From: Candidatus Micrarchaeum acidiphilum ARMAN-2
GTDB taxonomy: Archaea > Micrarchaeota > Micrarchaeia > Micrarchaeales > Micrarchaeaceae
Assembly (NCBI GenBank): GCA_009387755.1
Contig: GG697239.1
Coordinates: 1-64,000 of the forward strand
Direction of reading: 5' to 3'
Length of the DNA: 64,000 bases
The number at the start of each line of letters is the position of its first letter. Positions within the stretch are counted from its first letter, which is position 1. This document shows, piece by piece, positions 42,480-51,697 of this stretch. Under the pieces are notes generated by a model. The model did no database searches. It had not been told where the DNA came from and saw nothing but the letters and a program-made list of their open reading frames with translations. Made by a program: the position numbers and the translations under genes.

Positions 42480-43208
42480 CTATTTCTTTGCCGCTCTCTT
42501 GCGTGTTGCGTTCTTTTTCCTTTGCGTCTTTTTACTGCTTCTTTTATTACTGCCTCTACTGTTCCTATTGCCTTTGCCCTTCTTCTTTACTCTTTTACTA
42601 GCAATTTTATTTGCAGCAGTATTTCCAGCATGGCTGGCTGCTGCTGCATTCGCATTCTCCTTTCTACTTTTATTCCTGCCAAACAGTGCCAAATACGCCA
42701 CAACTATGACTACCACAAGCACGATAAAAGCAGCTATATAATACAGCAGCGGCGAAGACTTCGGAGGCTCTGACTCTATAGTTACTATCTTTGCAACTCC
42801 CGCCCTGACCACCGCGCCTGCGCCATTAGTGACATTGCTTACCGGAGCGCTTTCAATTACTGATAGCACTCCCTGCCATTTTAAGTGCGGCTTGTCTCCA
42901 TACGGAACATATGCCGTAATGCTGATAACCTGCGAAGAATGAGGGGCAAGAGTCCCGTTCATTGGCGTAACTTTGATGGTGGGAGTTGCATTGTTAGGTA
43001 TGGTGTTCAGTGTGGGCAATACAACAGTAAACGGTATTGGGGCAGAGCCTGAGTTTAGTATAGAATAGTTAAAAGTTGCGCTGCCGCCGACACTCACATT
43101 CAAGAAAGGCTGCCCTGCCTCTTCTCCCAGCTGCGCGAAGGTAAGAACGCTAAGCGAAGCAAGAATAAAGGCGGCTAGCAAAAAATACTGCTTCCTCATA
43201 TGCGACAT
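42480..43208 (-). CDS. Secreted Ig-like protein with membrane anchor and Lys/Arg-rich tail
   Basis: A 242-residue protein. Signal peptide 1-25 (FLLAAFILASLSVLTFA). Residues 30-145 form one beta-rich domain with N-x-S/T sites and an Ig/NEW3-like flow (NVSVGGSATFNYSILNSG). A membrane helix lies at about 153-175. The last 65 residues are nearly all Lys, Arg, Asn and Ser, with KKTQRKK-type runs, and should lie in the cytoplasm. The tail looks able to bind DNA, RNA or acidic lipids. It starts four bases after the stop of the repeat-bearing surface protein, so the two are co-translated. Confidence 0.7.
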   Translation of the reverse strand: MSHMRKQYFLLAAFILASLSVLTFAQLGEEAGQPFLNVSVGGSATFNYSILNSGSAPIPFTVVLPTLNTIPNNATPTIKVTPMNGTLAPHSSQVISITAYVPYGDKPHLKWQGVLSVIESAPVSNVTNGAGAVVRAGVAKIVTIESEPPKSSPLLYYIAAFIVLVVVIVVAYLALFGRNKSRKENANAAAASHAGNTAANKIASKRVKKKGKGNRNSRGSNKRSSKKTQRKKNATRKRAAKK

Positions 43209-43212
43209 CTAC

Positions 43213-44169
43213 TCAGCAGCTGTTCTCTATGGTTATTGTCTGTAGGTATGTCCCAGCAGGCGTTCCTGGCGGTATCCCGAGCCCAAAGTATATGGAATTG
43301 CTTGTTACTGCATTGCTTGGCGTAGGGGCAGGTATAACTATGTTAGTGTCGTTGGCCGCACCTGTCAGTCGTGCTGCAGTGCCAAACGACGTGCCTGAAG
43401 CTGCAGACCATGTAGTATTGCTAACTTCGAAGTTTGCTGGTCCAATCCAATTTCCACCGTACACAAACAGCTGCGCAGCCACGTTTCCGCCATTGTCTAT
43501 ATCATTTACTCCGACGTTGGTAGGAACATTTGCAGAAGGGGTTAAAGTTCCGAAATCTATGGAGTTTGGACTCAGTGATATATAGCATGTGCCAATAACG
43601 TTGGCTGTTATTGTTACAGAATTTGAGGTTGAGATTGCGTTGAATTCCCTATTTGATACATTTTCGTTTTCAAATGATATGGTCTGTAAGTAATTGCCTG
43701 CAGGCGTTGCCGGAGGTATGCTAAATCCAAAGTAGATTATTGTGTTTGTCGATGGGTTAACTACATTGGGCGCTATTATGTACGAATTGGTCACTGCGAA
43801 TGAGTTGCTCAGCGGTGTTCCAGAAAGCGTAGTAGCTGATGCCGTGTTACTCTCTAGCGTATTGCTTACTCCAAAAGTATAAGTTTGGTTAACCCAATTG
43901 GTGCCTTCTACAAGTGCGTTTGCTCCTATGTTGCCGCCGTTGTCAGTATCTGTTACTGGTATGTTCGTAGGGTATATGCTATTTGGTGCTAGACCACTTA
44001 TGACTATCGAATTCGGGCTAATTGCAAGATAGATGACATTGCCTACCGCAACATTTGCAGTCACAGTGCCTGTACCCTGTGCAAATCCAAAGCCAAGCAT
44101 CAGGACAGCGCCAAATATGCCTATCGCAAGTCCAACCGCAATCATGCTGCCATAAATATACGCTTTCAT
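43213..44169 (-). CDS. Surface protein built of two tandem homologous domains
   Basis: A 318-residue secreted protein. An N-terminal hydrophobic segment (about 6-35) is a signal peptide or anchor. Two copies of a roughly 130-residue beta domain follow (about 44-175 and 190-317). Each copy contains LSPNSI / ISPNSI near its start, a DxDNGGN turn, and ends with IYFG-I-PP-TPAG-YLQTI-ENE/S, the duplication being plain at residue level. N-x-S/T sites are frequent. There is no C-terminal anchor, so it may be held by the partner at 42480. A minus-strand TATA-like AGTATTTAAGC is at about 44209-44219. Confidence 0.72.
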   Translation of the reverse strand: MKAYIYGSMIAVGLAIGIFGAVLMLGFGFAQGTGTVTANVAVGNVIYLAISPNSIVISGLAPNSIYPTNIPVTDTDNGGNIGANALVEGTNWVNQTYTFGVSNTLESNTASATTLSGTPLSNSFAVTNSYIIAPNVVNPSTNTIIYFGFSIPPATPAGNYLQTISFENENVSNREFNAISTSNSVTITANVIGTCYISLSPNSIDFGTLTPSANVPTNVGVNDIDNGGNVAAQLFVYGGNWIGPANFEVSNTTWSAASGTSFGTAARLTGAANDTNIVIPAPTPSNAVTSNSIYFGLGIPPGTPAGTYLQTITIENSC

Positions 44170-44339
44170 AAATACACCATATTATACAATGAAGTTTGTT
44201 TCAAAAAGCTTAAATACTTTCTTACCCTGCTCATTTATCCTCTCATAAATCAATTGTGATAATCCCAGTTTTAAAACATGTTAGTGCAAAATGCAGTAAG
44301 TTCTATTATTATATCCTTACAAATTAACGCGTGCTAGAA

Positions 44340-46820
44340 ATGGCCAAAGGCAAAGAAACCAGCGGAGATGGCGCCATCAGCGGCGGCCCAAGGAGCGTAG
44401 CCGGTCAGCTCATCGATGCCGATTACCTGATCGTAGGAAACGAGGCTCTGATACGCCTTACCATAAAAGGCAGCGACGGCTCTGCGTACGAGGTTTATGA
44501 TCCTGATTTCAAGCCCTACTTCTATTTGGTGCCGGACAACAATGCAATAAGCGAAGACAAGATTATGTCCGCCCAGGCCTTGGACCAGGGATCTTTGATA
44601 AAGCCTGCGCGTGTCGAATGGGAGGACCGCAGCATATTCGGGAAGCAGGCAAGAGCCGCCAGGGTTTTCGTGCAGAATCCGTCAGACGTGCCCAAGCTGA
44701 GCGCAGCGCTCTCTGGGCTGGGCGAATGCTATGAAAATGACATACCATTTTCAAAAAGGTACCTTATAGACAAGGACATACTGCCCCTTACAATGTACGA
44801 GTTCGATCTGGAAAAGCAGGGAAGCGCGTACAGACTCAAGGGCTTCAAGGCGCTTCCGGAAGTGCGGCCGCCAGAGCTGAACGTACTCTGGTTCGACATA
44901 GAGACATATAATCCGCTTGGCGTCCCAAGGCCTGAAAAGGACCCCGTAGTGATGATAAGCTACTCGTACTCCTCAAACGGAAAACACGGAAAATCCGTAA
45001 TGGCTTTTAAGAAGATAGACCTGCCCTTCGTGGAATACTACGAAAGCGAGGCGGACATGATAAAGGCATTTGTCAAGAAAATAGCCGAACTCGATATAGA
45101 CGTCATCTCCGGATACAACTCTGCAAACTTCGACATAAGGTACCTGATAGAGCGATCGAAGAGCATAAAGGTGGACTTCAACATAAGCAGGTTCGAGGGC
45201 GAGACAAGGATAGAGCGGCACGGCCTCGTCGACCGCGTGAAGATCGGAGGCAGGGTGCACGTTGACATGTATGTGGTGGTGAAGTTCATATCAGTTGTTG
45301 GCGCAGCGGAATACATACTGAAGCTCAACAGCTACACCCTCAAGAACGTATACGAGGCCATAACCGGAACCAAGAAGACGAATGTCGAAAAGAAGGACAT
45401 CTATAAGCTGTGGGACGGGAGCAGGGAGGAGCTCGAAGAGCTGGCAACCTACAACCTGAGCGACTCCGAAGCACTCGAGAAAGTTTACAGCACATTTGCC
45501 CCGATAATGATAGAGCTGACAAGGACTACAGGAAATTCGCTCAGCGACGTATCGGTTTCGACCACCGGCCAGCTCGTAGAATTCCTGCTAATGAAGTACG
45601 CCCACAGGTATGGCGAGCTGATACCGAACAAGCCTGACGACCGCGAGATAAGGTCCAGGCTGATAAATCCGATAGAGGGGGCATACGTGAAAACTCCAGA
45701 GCCTGGAATATATTCAAATCTTGCGATATTCGACTTCCGCGGCCTTTACCCTTCTATTATAATATCGCACAACATAGACCCGTCAACCGTGTGCACGGAC
45801 TGCACGGACTACTACGAGTCACCGAACGGCACGAAGTTCTCTAAGAGCAGGCCCGGAATAATGCCTATGATACTTAAGCTGCTCATAGACCAGAGGGCCG
45901 AAGTCAAAAAGCTGTACAAGAAGGACAAGGGCAACATCTACCTGGGCTCAAGGTCTCAGGCCTTGAAGATAACGTCAAACTCCTTCTACGGGTATCTGGG
46001 CTATGCGAGGTCCAGATGGTACTCTAGGGAATGCGCGTCCAGCGTCACAGCGTACGGCAGGCAGTACATACTGCAGACCATAAGCGACGCAGAGGAGCAG
46101 GGCTTCAAGGTAATCTACGGCGATACAGACTCCATAGTAATGCTTCTGGGCGGAAGGACCAAGGAAGACGCACTCGAATTCGTGAAAAAGCTGAACGAAA
46201 AGCTGCCAAAATCCATGGAGCTAGAGCTTGAGGACTTTTACAAGCGCGCCGTTTTCGTTGGCAAGAAGTCCGAGAAGATAGGCGCAATAACCGGAGCAAA
46301 GAAGAAATACGCCATGATATCTGAAAGCGGCTTCATAAAGATACGCGGCTTCGAGCTGGTCCGCCGCGACTGGTCCAGGATAGCAAGGGACACCCAGAGA
46401 AAAGTCCTTGATACTATACTTAATGAAGGCAGCGCAGAGAAGGCCGTCGAGATAGTCAAGAACGTGATAAAGGACCTGCGCGACGGCAAGGTGCCTATCG
46501 GCATGCTGGCGATAAGCACCCAGCTCAGGAAGGGCATAGACAGCTATGATGCGACTTCCCCGGAGCTCAGCGCGGCCAAAAAAGCCGTGAAGGCGGGCCT
46601 GAAGACAAAGGATGAAGTCGAGCACGCAGTGATAAGCTATGTGATAACAAGGGACGGAAGCTCTATTTCTGACAAGGCGGTGCTCGAGGAGTTCGCCAAG
46701 AACTACGATCCGGAATACTACATAAACCACCAGGTCGTGCCGTCTGTAATGCGCATACTTAAGGAGCTCAACCTCACAGAGGACGAGCTCAGGAACGCTG
46801 GAGTGCAGCGTAAACTATGA
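44340..46820 (+). CDS. polB: Family B DNA polymerase
   Basis: An 826-residue replicative polymerase with 3'-5' proofreading. Exo I is FDIET with D186 and E188; Exo II is NSANFDIRYL. Polymerase motif A is DFRGLYPSII with D465, motif B KITSNSFYGYLGY and motif C YGDTDS (593-598) with both catalytic Asp. The thumb and palm are complete and the length is typical of single-subunit archaeal PolB. There is no intein. ATG 44340 is preferred to GTG 44331: a TATA-like TTATTATATCC at about 44309-44319 places the transcript start at about 44338. Methionine aminopeptidase follows with a nine-base gap. Confidence 0.96.
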   Translation: MAKGKETSGDGAISGGPRSVAGQLIDADYLIVGNEALIRLTIKGSDGSAYEVYDPDFKPYFYLVPDNNAISEDKIMSAQALDQGSLIKPARVEWEDRSIFGKQARAARVFVQNPSDVPKLSAALSGLGECYENDIPFSKRYLIDKDILPLTMYEFDLEKQGSAYRLKGFKALPEVRPPELNVLWFDIETYNPLGVPRPEKDPVVMISYSYSSNGKHGKSVMAFKKIDLPFVEYYESEADMIKAFVKKIAELDIDVISGYNSANFDIRYLIERSKSIKVDFNISRFEGETRIERHGLVDRVKIGGRVHVDMYVVVKFISVVGAAEYILKLNSYTLKNVYEAITGTKKTNVEKKDIYKLWDGSREELEELATYNLSDSEALEKVYSTFAPIMIELTRTTGNSLSDVSVSTTGQLVEFLLMKYAHRYGELIPNKPDDREIRSRLINPIEGAYVKTPEPGIYSNLAIFDFRGLYPSIIISHNIDPSTVCTDCTDYYESPNGTKFSKSRPGIMPMILKLLIDQRAEVKKLYKKDKGNIYLGSRSQALKITSNSFYGYLGYARSRWYSRECASSVTAYGRQYILQTISDAEEQGFKVIYGDTDSIVMLLGGRTKEDALEFVKKLNEKLPKSMELELEDFYKRAVFVGKKSEKIGAITGAKKKYAMISESGFIKIRGFELVRRDWSRIARDTQRKVLDTILNEGSAEKAVEIVKNVIKDLRDGKVPIGMLAISTQLRKGIDSYDATSPELSAAKKAVKAGLKTKDEVEHAVISYVITRDGSSISDKAVLEEFAKNYDPEYYINHQVVPSVMRILKELNLTEDELRNAGVQRKL

Positions 46821-46829
46821 GGTGTTTTT

Positions 46830-47777
46830 TTGCAGGAAAAAGAGAACGAAGATGGAAAAGCTACAAAGGAGGAGTCGGAGGACATCCTCAAGAAGGCAAG
46901 GCAGGTCGGGGCAAGGGCCGCAGAAGCTCTGGAAATGGCTAAGGGCCTTGTGAAGCCCGGGGCTAAGCTGATAGACGTGGCGGAGAAGCTGGAAAAGTTC
47001 TCGCGCGAAGGCGGCATGTACCCTGCATTCCCGCTCAACCTCTCGATAAACAGCGAGGCGGCGCACTACACACCAAGGCTGGATGACGACAAGATATTTT
47101 CAGAAAAGGACGTTGTTAAAGTCGACTTCGGCGTAGGCCTGGACGGCGTGCTCAGCGACTGCGCAATCACGATAGACCTGTCTGGAGAGCACCAGAAGCT
47201 CGTCGAGGCTGTTCACGAGGCGCTAATGGCTGCAATATCGAAGGTGCATGCGGGAGTCGAGGTGCGCGAAATAGGCGCTGCCATAGAGCACGAGATATCA
47301 AGCAGGGGCTACAAGCCGATAAAGAACCTTGGCGGTCACGGGGTTGACGTGCACGATCTGCACTCATACCCGTTCATACCTAACTATGACAACCTTGGCG
47401 ACACCAAGCTCGAGGAGGGCAAGCTGATAGCCATAGAGCCCTTTGCAACAGAGCAGCGCGGCAGGGGAATGGTCGCAAACGGCGACATACAGGAAATATT
47501 CAGCTTTGAAGGGGAAAAGCTGGTAAGGCTGCCTTCCGCAAGGAAGCTCCAGGACGAGATAATGTCGAAATACCCACACGAGCCGTTCGCTGCGCGATGG
47601 CTTGGAGGCATAGCCGGCACGCGGTTCGACCTGTATACTGGGATGGCGGAACTGGTAAAATACGGGGCCGTGGAGTCACACCCGATGCTTGTAGAGATAG
47701 GCGGTGGAATAGTCGCTCAGGAGGAGCTCGAAGTATACGTCGAGAAGGACGGCTGCGAAGTCGTGACCAAGCGCTGA
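46830..47777 (+). CDS. map: Type II methionine aminopeptidase
   Basis: A 315-residue metalloprotease that removes the initiator methionine from nascent proteins. Ligands are visible in VDFGVGLDG and LSDCAITID (the Asp pair), GGHGVDVHDLHSYPFIPN (the His) and the C-terminal IEPFAT and LVEIGGG Glu. The type II insert is present, as in all archaeal enzymes. The N-terminal 25 residues are a charged extension. The start is TTG 46830, preceded by GAGGTG, a ribosome site matching others in the window. It is nine bases from the polB stop and so is probably co-transcribed with it. Confidence 0.94.
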   Translation: MQEKENEDGKATKEESEDILKKARQVGARAAEALEMAKGLVKPGAKLIDVAEKLEKFSREGGMYPAFPLNLSINSEAAHYTPRLDDDKIFSEKDVVKVDFGVGLDGVLSDCAITIDLSGEHQKLVEAVHEALMAAISKVHAGVEVREIGAAIEHEISSRGYKPIKNLGGHGVDVHDLHSYPFIPNYDNLGDTKLEEGKLIAIEPFATEQRGRGMVANGDIQEIFSFEGEKLVRLPSARKLQDEIMSKYPHEPFAARWLGGIAGTRFDLYTGMAELVKYGAVESHPMLVEIGGGIVAQEELEVYVEKDGCEVVTKR

Positions 47778-47853
47778 CAATCTGGCAGTTGCCGTCACGA
47801 TTTGCTGCGCAAGCAATAAATACCTATAAATGCAAAATGCATGCGGTGTAAAA

Positions 47854-48171
47854 GTGACAAAGGTTCTGGTAATTGTAACTAGCAAGGAGAAGGAGAAGAT
47901 AAACCTGGCGCTGAATTTTGCAAAGCATCAGAAATCCGACGGCCACGAAGTCAGGATGCTGCTTTTCGGGCCTAGCGAGGAAACAGTATCAAAGGACGAG
48001 GGTTTGCTAAAGACGTTCTCTGAAGTAAGCGATATAAAGCCAATGGCCTGCATATACATAGCCCACGAGGCTAAAATAGAGGACCAGCTTAAGCAGTCAT
48101 TCGGCCTTCTTCCTGCAGGCAAATACATAACCTCAGCAATAGACGAAGGCTACTCTGTAATATCTTTCTAA
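47854..48171 (+). CDS. DsrE-family protein
   Basis: A 105-residue alpha/beta protein with the DsrE/DsrF flow: VTKVLVIVTSKEKEKINLALNFA opening, a hydrophobic VRMLLFGPS strand, and an ACIYIAHEAKIEDQL helix. Family members are sulfur-relay or peroxiredoxin-like proteins; one Cys (in MACIYIAH) occupies a plausible site, but function is uncertain. The start is GTG 47854, which has GGTG seven bases before it; the earlier ATG at 47830 has none and lies close to the TATA box (CCTATAAATG, 47822-47832). Confidence 0.72.
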   Translation: MTKVLVIVTSKEKEKINLALNFAKHQKSDGHEVRMLLFGPSEETVSKDEGLLKTFSEVSDIKPMACIYIAHEAKIEDQLKQSFGLLPAGKYITSAIDEGYSVISF

Positions 48172-48250
48172 AGCGTCAGCAAGGCCAGCTCGTCCGGCTG
48201 CGAGCTGAAAACAGAATAAGGCACAAGGATGCGGCACGCCGCACCCCTGC

Positions 48251-50539
48251 CTAATCGCATTTGCTGTATCCGCACTTGGGGCAGGTATAGCAGCCCTCCG
48301 CAGCTATCATGTTTGATCCGCATTCTGGGCACTGCTGCGCCTGCTGCACCTCCATTACATAGCCTCCAGCACTGCTCTTTATCTGCGAAACCGTCATCGG
48401 CTCTACAGATCCTTTGGCATGCTTCTCCTTTATCGACTTTATTGTTTTGCTTGAAGGTTCGGTCAGGGTCTTCTGCTGCTCTACAGACTGCAGAACCTGC
48501 ACGCTCTTGCTGCTGTCCCTGTAGACTGTTATGCCCTTGCATCCAAGCTTGTACGCCAGCACGTACGCCTTCTCTATGTCCTGCGGCGTTGCCCAGCTCG
48601 GGAAGTTTATCGTCTTTGACACAGCGTTGTCAACGTATTTCTGGAACGCAGCCTGCATCCTCACGTGCCACTCCGGCGCTATGTCGTATGCGGTGACGAA
48701 CAGCCTCCTTATCTCCTGCGGTATCTCCTCGACATCCTGTATTGATACCCTGCCGGCAAGCTTCTTCATCAGCTCGTCGGAGTAGAAGTTGTTCTCTATG
48801 GCCATGGCTTCGAACTCGTTGTTGACCTCTATGAGGTTGGAGCCCAGGCTTTCGTGCACGTTCCTCATGTAGACTACCGAGAAGATCGGCTCTATGCCCT
48901 GCGACGCTCCGCCTGCTATTATGCTTATGGTGCCAGTGGGCGCAATGGTGGTGACCGTCGAATTCCTCAGCGGCTTGTAGCCCAGCTTGTACCATATGCT
49001 GTCCTTGAATGCCGGGAACGGCCCGCGCTCCTCCGCAAGCTCCTCGCTCATCTTCCTGGCGTTTTCAGTTATGAAGGACATGACCTTTTCAGCCAGCATC
49101 AGAGCCTCGTTGCTGTCGTACCTTATGCCCAGCTTTATGAGCATGTCAGCCCAGCCCATGATGCCGAGGCCTATGCGCCTTATCTTCTTGGTGACATCCT
49201 CTATCTCCTTGAGCGGGTAGGTGTTGGATTCTATGACGTTGTCAAGGAATCTTACGCCCATCCTCGTTATCCTCTTCAGCTCGTCCCAGTCTATGTCGTA
49301 CTGGCCGTCATTCTTCTTGAGCATCTTTGCCATGTTTATTGATCCGAGGTTGCACGAATCGTATGGATAAAGCGGCTGCTCCCCGCACGGGTTGGTCGAT
49401 TCTACAGGCCCCAGCGTCGGCACCGGGTTGGAGTAGCTCGAGTTTATCCTGTCCAGGAACACAAGGCCCGGGTCCCCAGTCTTCCACGCCATTGTTATTA
49501 TAAGGTTCCATACCGCCCTGGCGTTGAGCTTGCCAACCACCTTTCCGTTCCTTGGGTTCACAAGCGAGTAGTCCCTGTTTGCCTCAAGCGCCTTCATGAA
49601 TTCGTCGGTTATTGCGACCGAGATGTTGAAGTTCCTTAGCGTGCCCTCGTTCTCTTTTGCCACTATGAAGTCCAGTATGCTTGGGTGGTCGACCCTGAGT
49701 ATGCCCATGTTTGCGCCCCTTCTCTTGCCGCCCTGCTTTACCTGCTCCGTGGCGATGTCGAATACCTTCATAAAAGACACCGGTCCCGAAGCAACCCCTC
49801 CAGTGCTCTTAACCATGTCGTTGGTCGGCCTCAGCCTTGAAAAAGAAAAGCCAGTGCCTCCTCCTGACTGGTGTATTATTGCGGCATACTTTACCGCGTC
49901 GAATATCTCCACTATCGAGTCGCCTACCGGCAGCACGAAGCACGCGCTGAGCTGGCCCAGCTTTGTCCCGGCATTCATCAGCGTGGGCGAGTTCGGCATG
50001 AACTTGAAGTTCGTTATGGCGTCGTAGAATTCCATCTCCAGAGCGTTGGTTTCGTCGTCGCTCTTGCCAAATTTCTTTTCCGCAGCCGCTATGTAATGCG
50101 ACACCCTGGTGAACAGCTGCTTTGGGCTCTCTGCAATCTTGCCGTCCGGGCCTTTCAGGAGGTACCTTGATGCAAGCACTATCAGAGTGTTGATCGGCAG
50201 CTTCAGTCCGTCGTCAGGTATGCCCAGCGATGCCCTGAATGCCCTTATCTCTGCCTTCTTGTGTCTGTATAATATGTACGACTTTGCAACGGTCTGGTCC
50301 TTCAGCATGAGCACCTTTTCCACTATGTCCTGGATCTCCTCGACACGTATCTCCTTCTTGCCAGTGGCCTCTATCTCCTTCACTATGTCGGTCGTGGAGT
50401 TCTCCGCCCTCTTCCTGAGCTCGGCCTCTTTGACGTTGCTGTCATACACGCTCTTATATGCCTTGAACACCGCGTTCTCTATCTTGGTGCGGTCGAAATC
50501 CACCTTGCTATCATCTCTCTTTATTACAACGGTCGCCAT
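48251..50539 (-). CDS. nrdJ: Class II (B12-dependent) ribonucleotide reductase
   Basis: A 762-residue enzyme reducing ribonucleotides with an adenosylcobalamin radical. The N-terminal 90 residues are an ATP-cone (VVIKRDDSKVDFDRTKIENAV), giving allosteric control. The active-site Cys are in LSACFVLP and STNPCGEQPLYPYDSCNLGS; RGANMGILRVDHP is a family block. A C-terminal zinc-ribbon-like segment (CPECGSN...CPKCGYSKC, 736-761) holds the cysteines that re-reduce the site. The start is well defined by GGGGTGTAAAG before ATG 50539. The adenosyltransferase at 28975 can supply the cofactor. Confidence 0.95.
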   Translation of the reverse strand: MATVVIKRDDSKVDFDRTKIENAVFKAYKSVYDSNVKEAELRKRAENSTTDIVKEIEATGKKEIRVEEIQDIVEKVLMLKDQTVAKSYILYRHKKAEIRAFRASLGIPDDGLKLPINTLIVLASRYLLKGPDGKIAESPKQLFTRVSHYIAAAEKKFGKSDDETNALEMEFYDAITNFKFMPNSPTLMNAGTKLGQLSACFVLPVGDSIVEIFDAVKYAAIIHQSGGGTGFSFSRLRPTNDMVKSTGGVASGPVSFMKVFDIATEQVKQGGKRRGANMGILRVDHPSILDFIVAKENEGTLRNFNISVAITDEFMKALEANRDYSLVNPRNGKVVGKLNARAVWNLIITMAWKTGDPGLVFLDRINSSYSNPVPTLGPVESTNPCGEQPLYPYDSCNLGSINMAKMLKKNDGQYDIDWDELKRITRMGVRFLDNVIESNTYPLKEIEDVTKKIRRIGLGIMGWADMLIKLGIRYDSNEALMLAEKVMSFITENARKMSEELAEERGPFPAFKDSIWYKLGYKPLRNSTVTTIAPTGTISIIAGGASQGIEPIFSVVYMRNVHESLGSNLIEVNNEFEAMAIENNFYSDELMKKLAGRVSIQDVEEIPQEIRRLFVTAYDIAPEWHVRMQAAFQKYVDNAVSKTINFPSWATPQDIEKAYVLAYKLGCKGITVYRDSSKSVQVLQSVEQQKTLTEPSSKTIKSIKEKHAKGSVEPMTVSQIKSSAGGYVMEVQQAQQCPECGSNMIAAEGCYTCPKCGYSKCD

Positions 50540-50624
50540 CTTTACACCCCAATCATTTGCGAATACCTATTTCAAAACAAGCTTTAAAAAGCGAACCTTT
50601 TTTGACCTTTTACTGGTGTAGCCT

Positions 50625-50713
50625 ATTTTACTTCCGCTATTCAAAAAGGCATTTCCTAGTATTTAAGTTTTATTTCGCCCTCCGACGTGGAGTAAAATCC
50701 GAATTTGCGGAAG
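50625..50713. other. Competing inverted repeats upstream of nrdJ
   Basis: The segment ATTTTACTTCCGC (50625-50637) can pair in two exclusive ways: its first eight bases with AGTAAAAT (50691-50698), or its last seven with GCGGAAG (50707-50713), the latter extended by ATTC (50639-50642) with GAAT (50701-50704). A TATA-like ACTTAAATAC on the minus strand lies inside the loop (about 50655-50665). Whether these pair in an RNA depends on where transcripts start and stop. Confidence 0.3.
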
Positions 50714-50720
50714 CGAGGCA

Positions 50721-51158
50721 CTATGATATGTCGCATCCGTCCTGAAATTCGCGCTTCAGGGTTCCCCATGCCTCCTTGTAAACCTGGTGCTCTTTCTTGT
50801 CAACATTGAAGAAAAGCCATTCAAAGAATCTGCTGTCAGGTATGTTGGTGTTTGAGAGTTCGCCTATGTCGTTCTGCGAGACGTTCTTCCATCTTGCCCT
50901 GCGGGCTTCCTGGTACTCTTCGCGTATCTCATCTGAATTCAGTTGCCCTGATCCCTCTGTTATTCCCCTGAAGGTCTTCCAGGAGTGCGAAGAAGAAAAA
51001 GAGGCAATGATAATTGCCATCGTTCTGAGCATCTCATCAGTATAATCAATGTCCAGAGCCTCAGCGGCCTCGCCATTGGCATATAACTCCCTAGAAGATA
51101 GCTTTTTGATGCTGTTGGCGATCAAGTCGTATCTTGTAAGGTTATATTTTTTAGGCAT
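50721..51158 (-). CDS. Orphan cytosolic protein
   Basis: A 145-residue hydrophilic protein, mostly helical by composition. Aromatic residues are common near both ends (SHSWKTFRG, FFEWLFFNVDKKEH). There is no signal peptide, membrane helix or recognised motif. The ATG at 51158 has an upstream AT-rich region (minus-strand TATATAAATTAG around 51200-51212) at a distance that would give a 20-base leader. It precedes nrdJ on the same strand at 181 bases, with separate promoter sequences between. Confidence 0.6.
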   Translation of the reverse strand: MPKKYNLTRYDLIANSIKKLSSRELYANGEAAEALDIDYTDEMLRTMAIIIASFSSSHSWKTFRGITEGSGQLNSDEIREEYQEARRARWKNVSQNDIGELSNTNIPDSRFFEWLFFNVDKKEHQVYKEAWGTLKREFQDGCDIS

Positions 51159-51271
51159 TTACTCAACCGCATGCGTAAAGCCTTTTATTCAACATCATAC
51201 TAATTTATATAAAAAAATATAAAATAGTGTGTGTAAAAAATAATGCTTTACCAATGCACCACCGTGATTTA

Positions 51272-51685
51272 ATGGCACTGTTCAACATTTTCGGCAAAAA
51301 GGATTCCGGCAGCGAACTCATGAAAGGCCTTCCGTTCAAGCTTGTTTCGGAGTGGACTCCGTACAGGCTGTATTCGGGCAAGCGCAGTTCTTCGTCGCTC
51401 AGCATGCGCGTGAAGAACATGACCAAGGAAACGCTTCTAACTTCGATAGTGATACAGCTTCCAGACCAGCTCAGCTTCGACGAAATCGGCGTGTCCAAGG
51501 AAAAGGAGATGAGGCTGGGCGATCTCGCCCCGGGCGAGGAAAGGGAGCTCAGGGCCGAAGTGTTCAACAACCTAAAGGCTGATCCCGGCGAGTATACCGT
51601 TTCCCTGACTGCGATAGCGCATTACAGGGACTACGGCCACGTGCTAAATGCAATAAAGAAGAAGGCCTTGATAAACGTGGTATAG
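51272..51685 (+). CDS. Small Ig-like domain protein
   Basis: A 137-residue protein with a short basic N-terminus (MALFNIFGKKDSGSE) and one beta-sandwich domain. The hydrophobic/polar alternation and LAPGEERELRAEV turn resemble NEW3/CARDB-type Ig-like domains usually found outside the cell, but no signal peptide is visible, so it is probably cytosolic. No family is firmly assigned. ATG 51272 is chosen because GTGATTTA directly precedes it; an ATG at 51227 would add 15 residues that lack this support. It converges with top6A. Confidence 0.65.
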   Translation: MALFNIFGKKDSGSELMKGLPFKLVSEWTPYRLYSGKRSSSSLSMRVKNMTKETLLTSIVIQLPDQLSFDEIGVSKEKEMRLGDLAPGEERELRAEVFNNLKADPGEYTVSLTAIAHYRDYGHVLNAIKKKALINVV

Positions 51686-51697
51686 CGCCACTGCGCA

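Noticed and set aside
50540..50720. A cobalamin riboswitch before the B12-dependent reductase
   Set aside because: I see no conserved B12-box-like core, and the transcript leader appears too short. Only simple inverted repeats are present.
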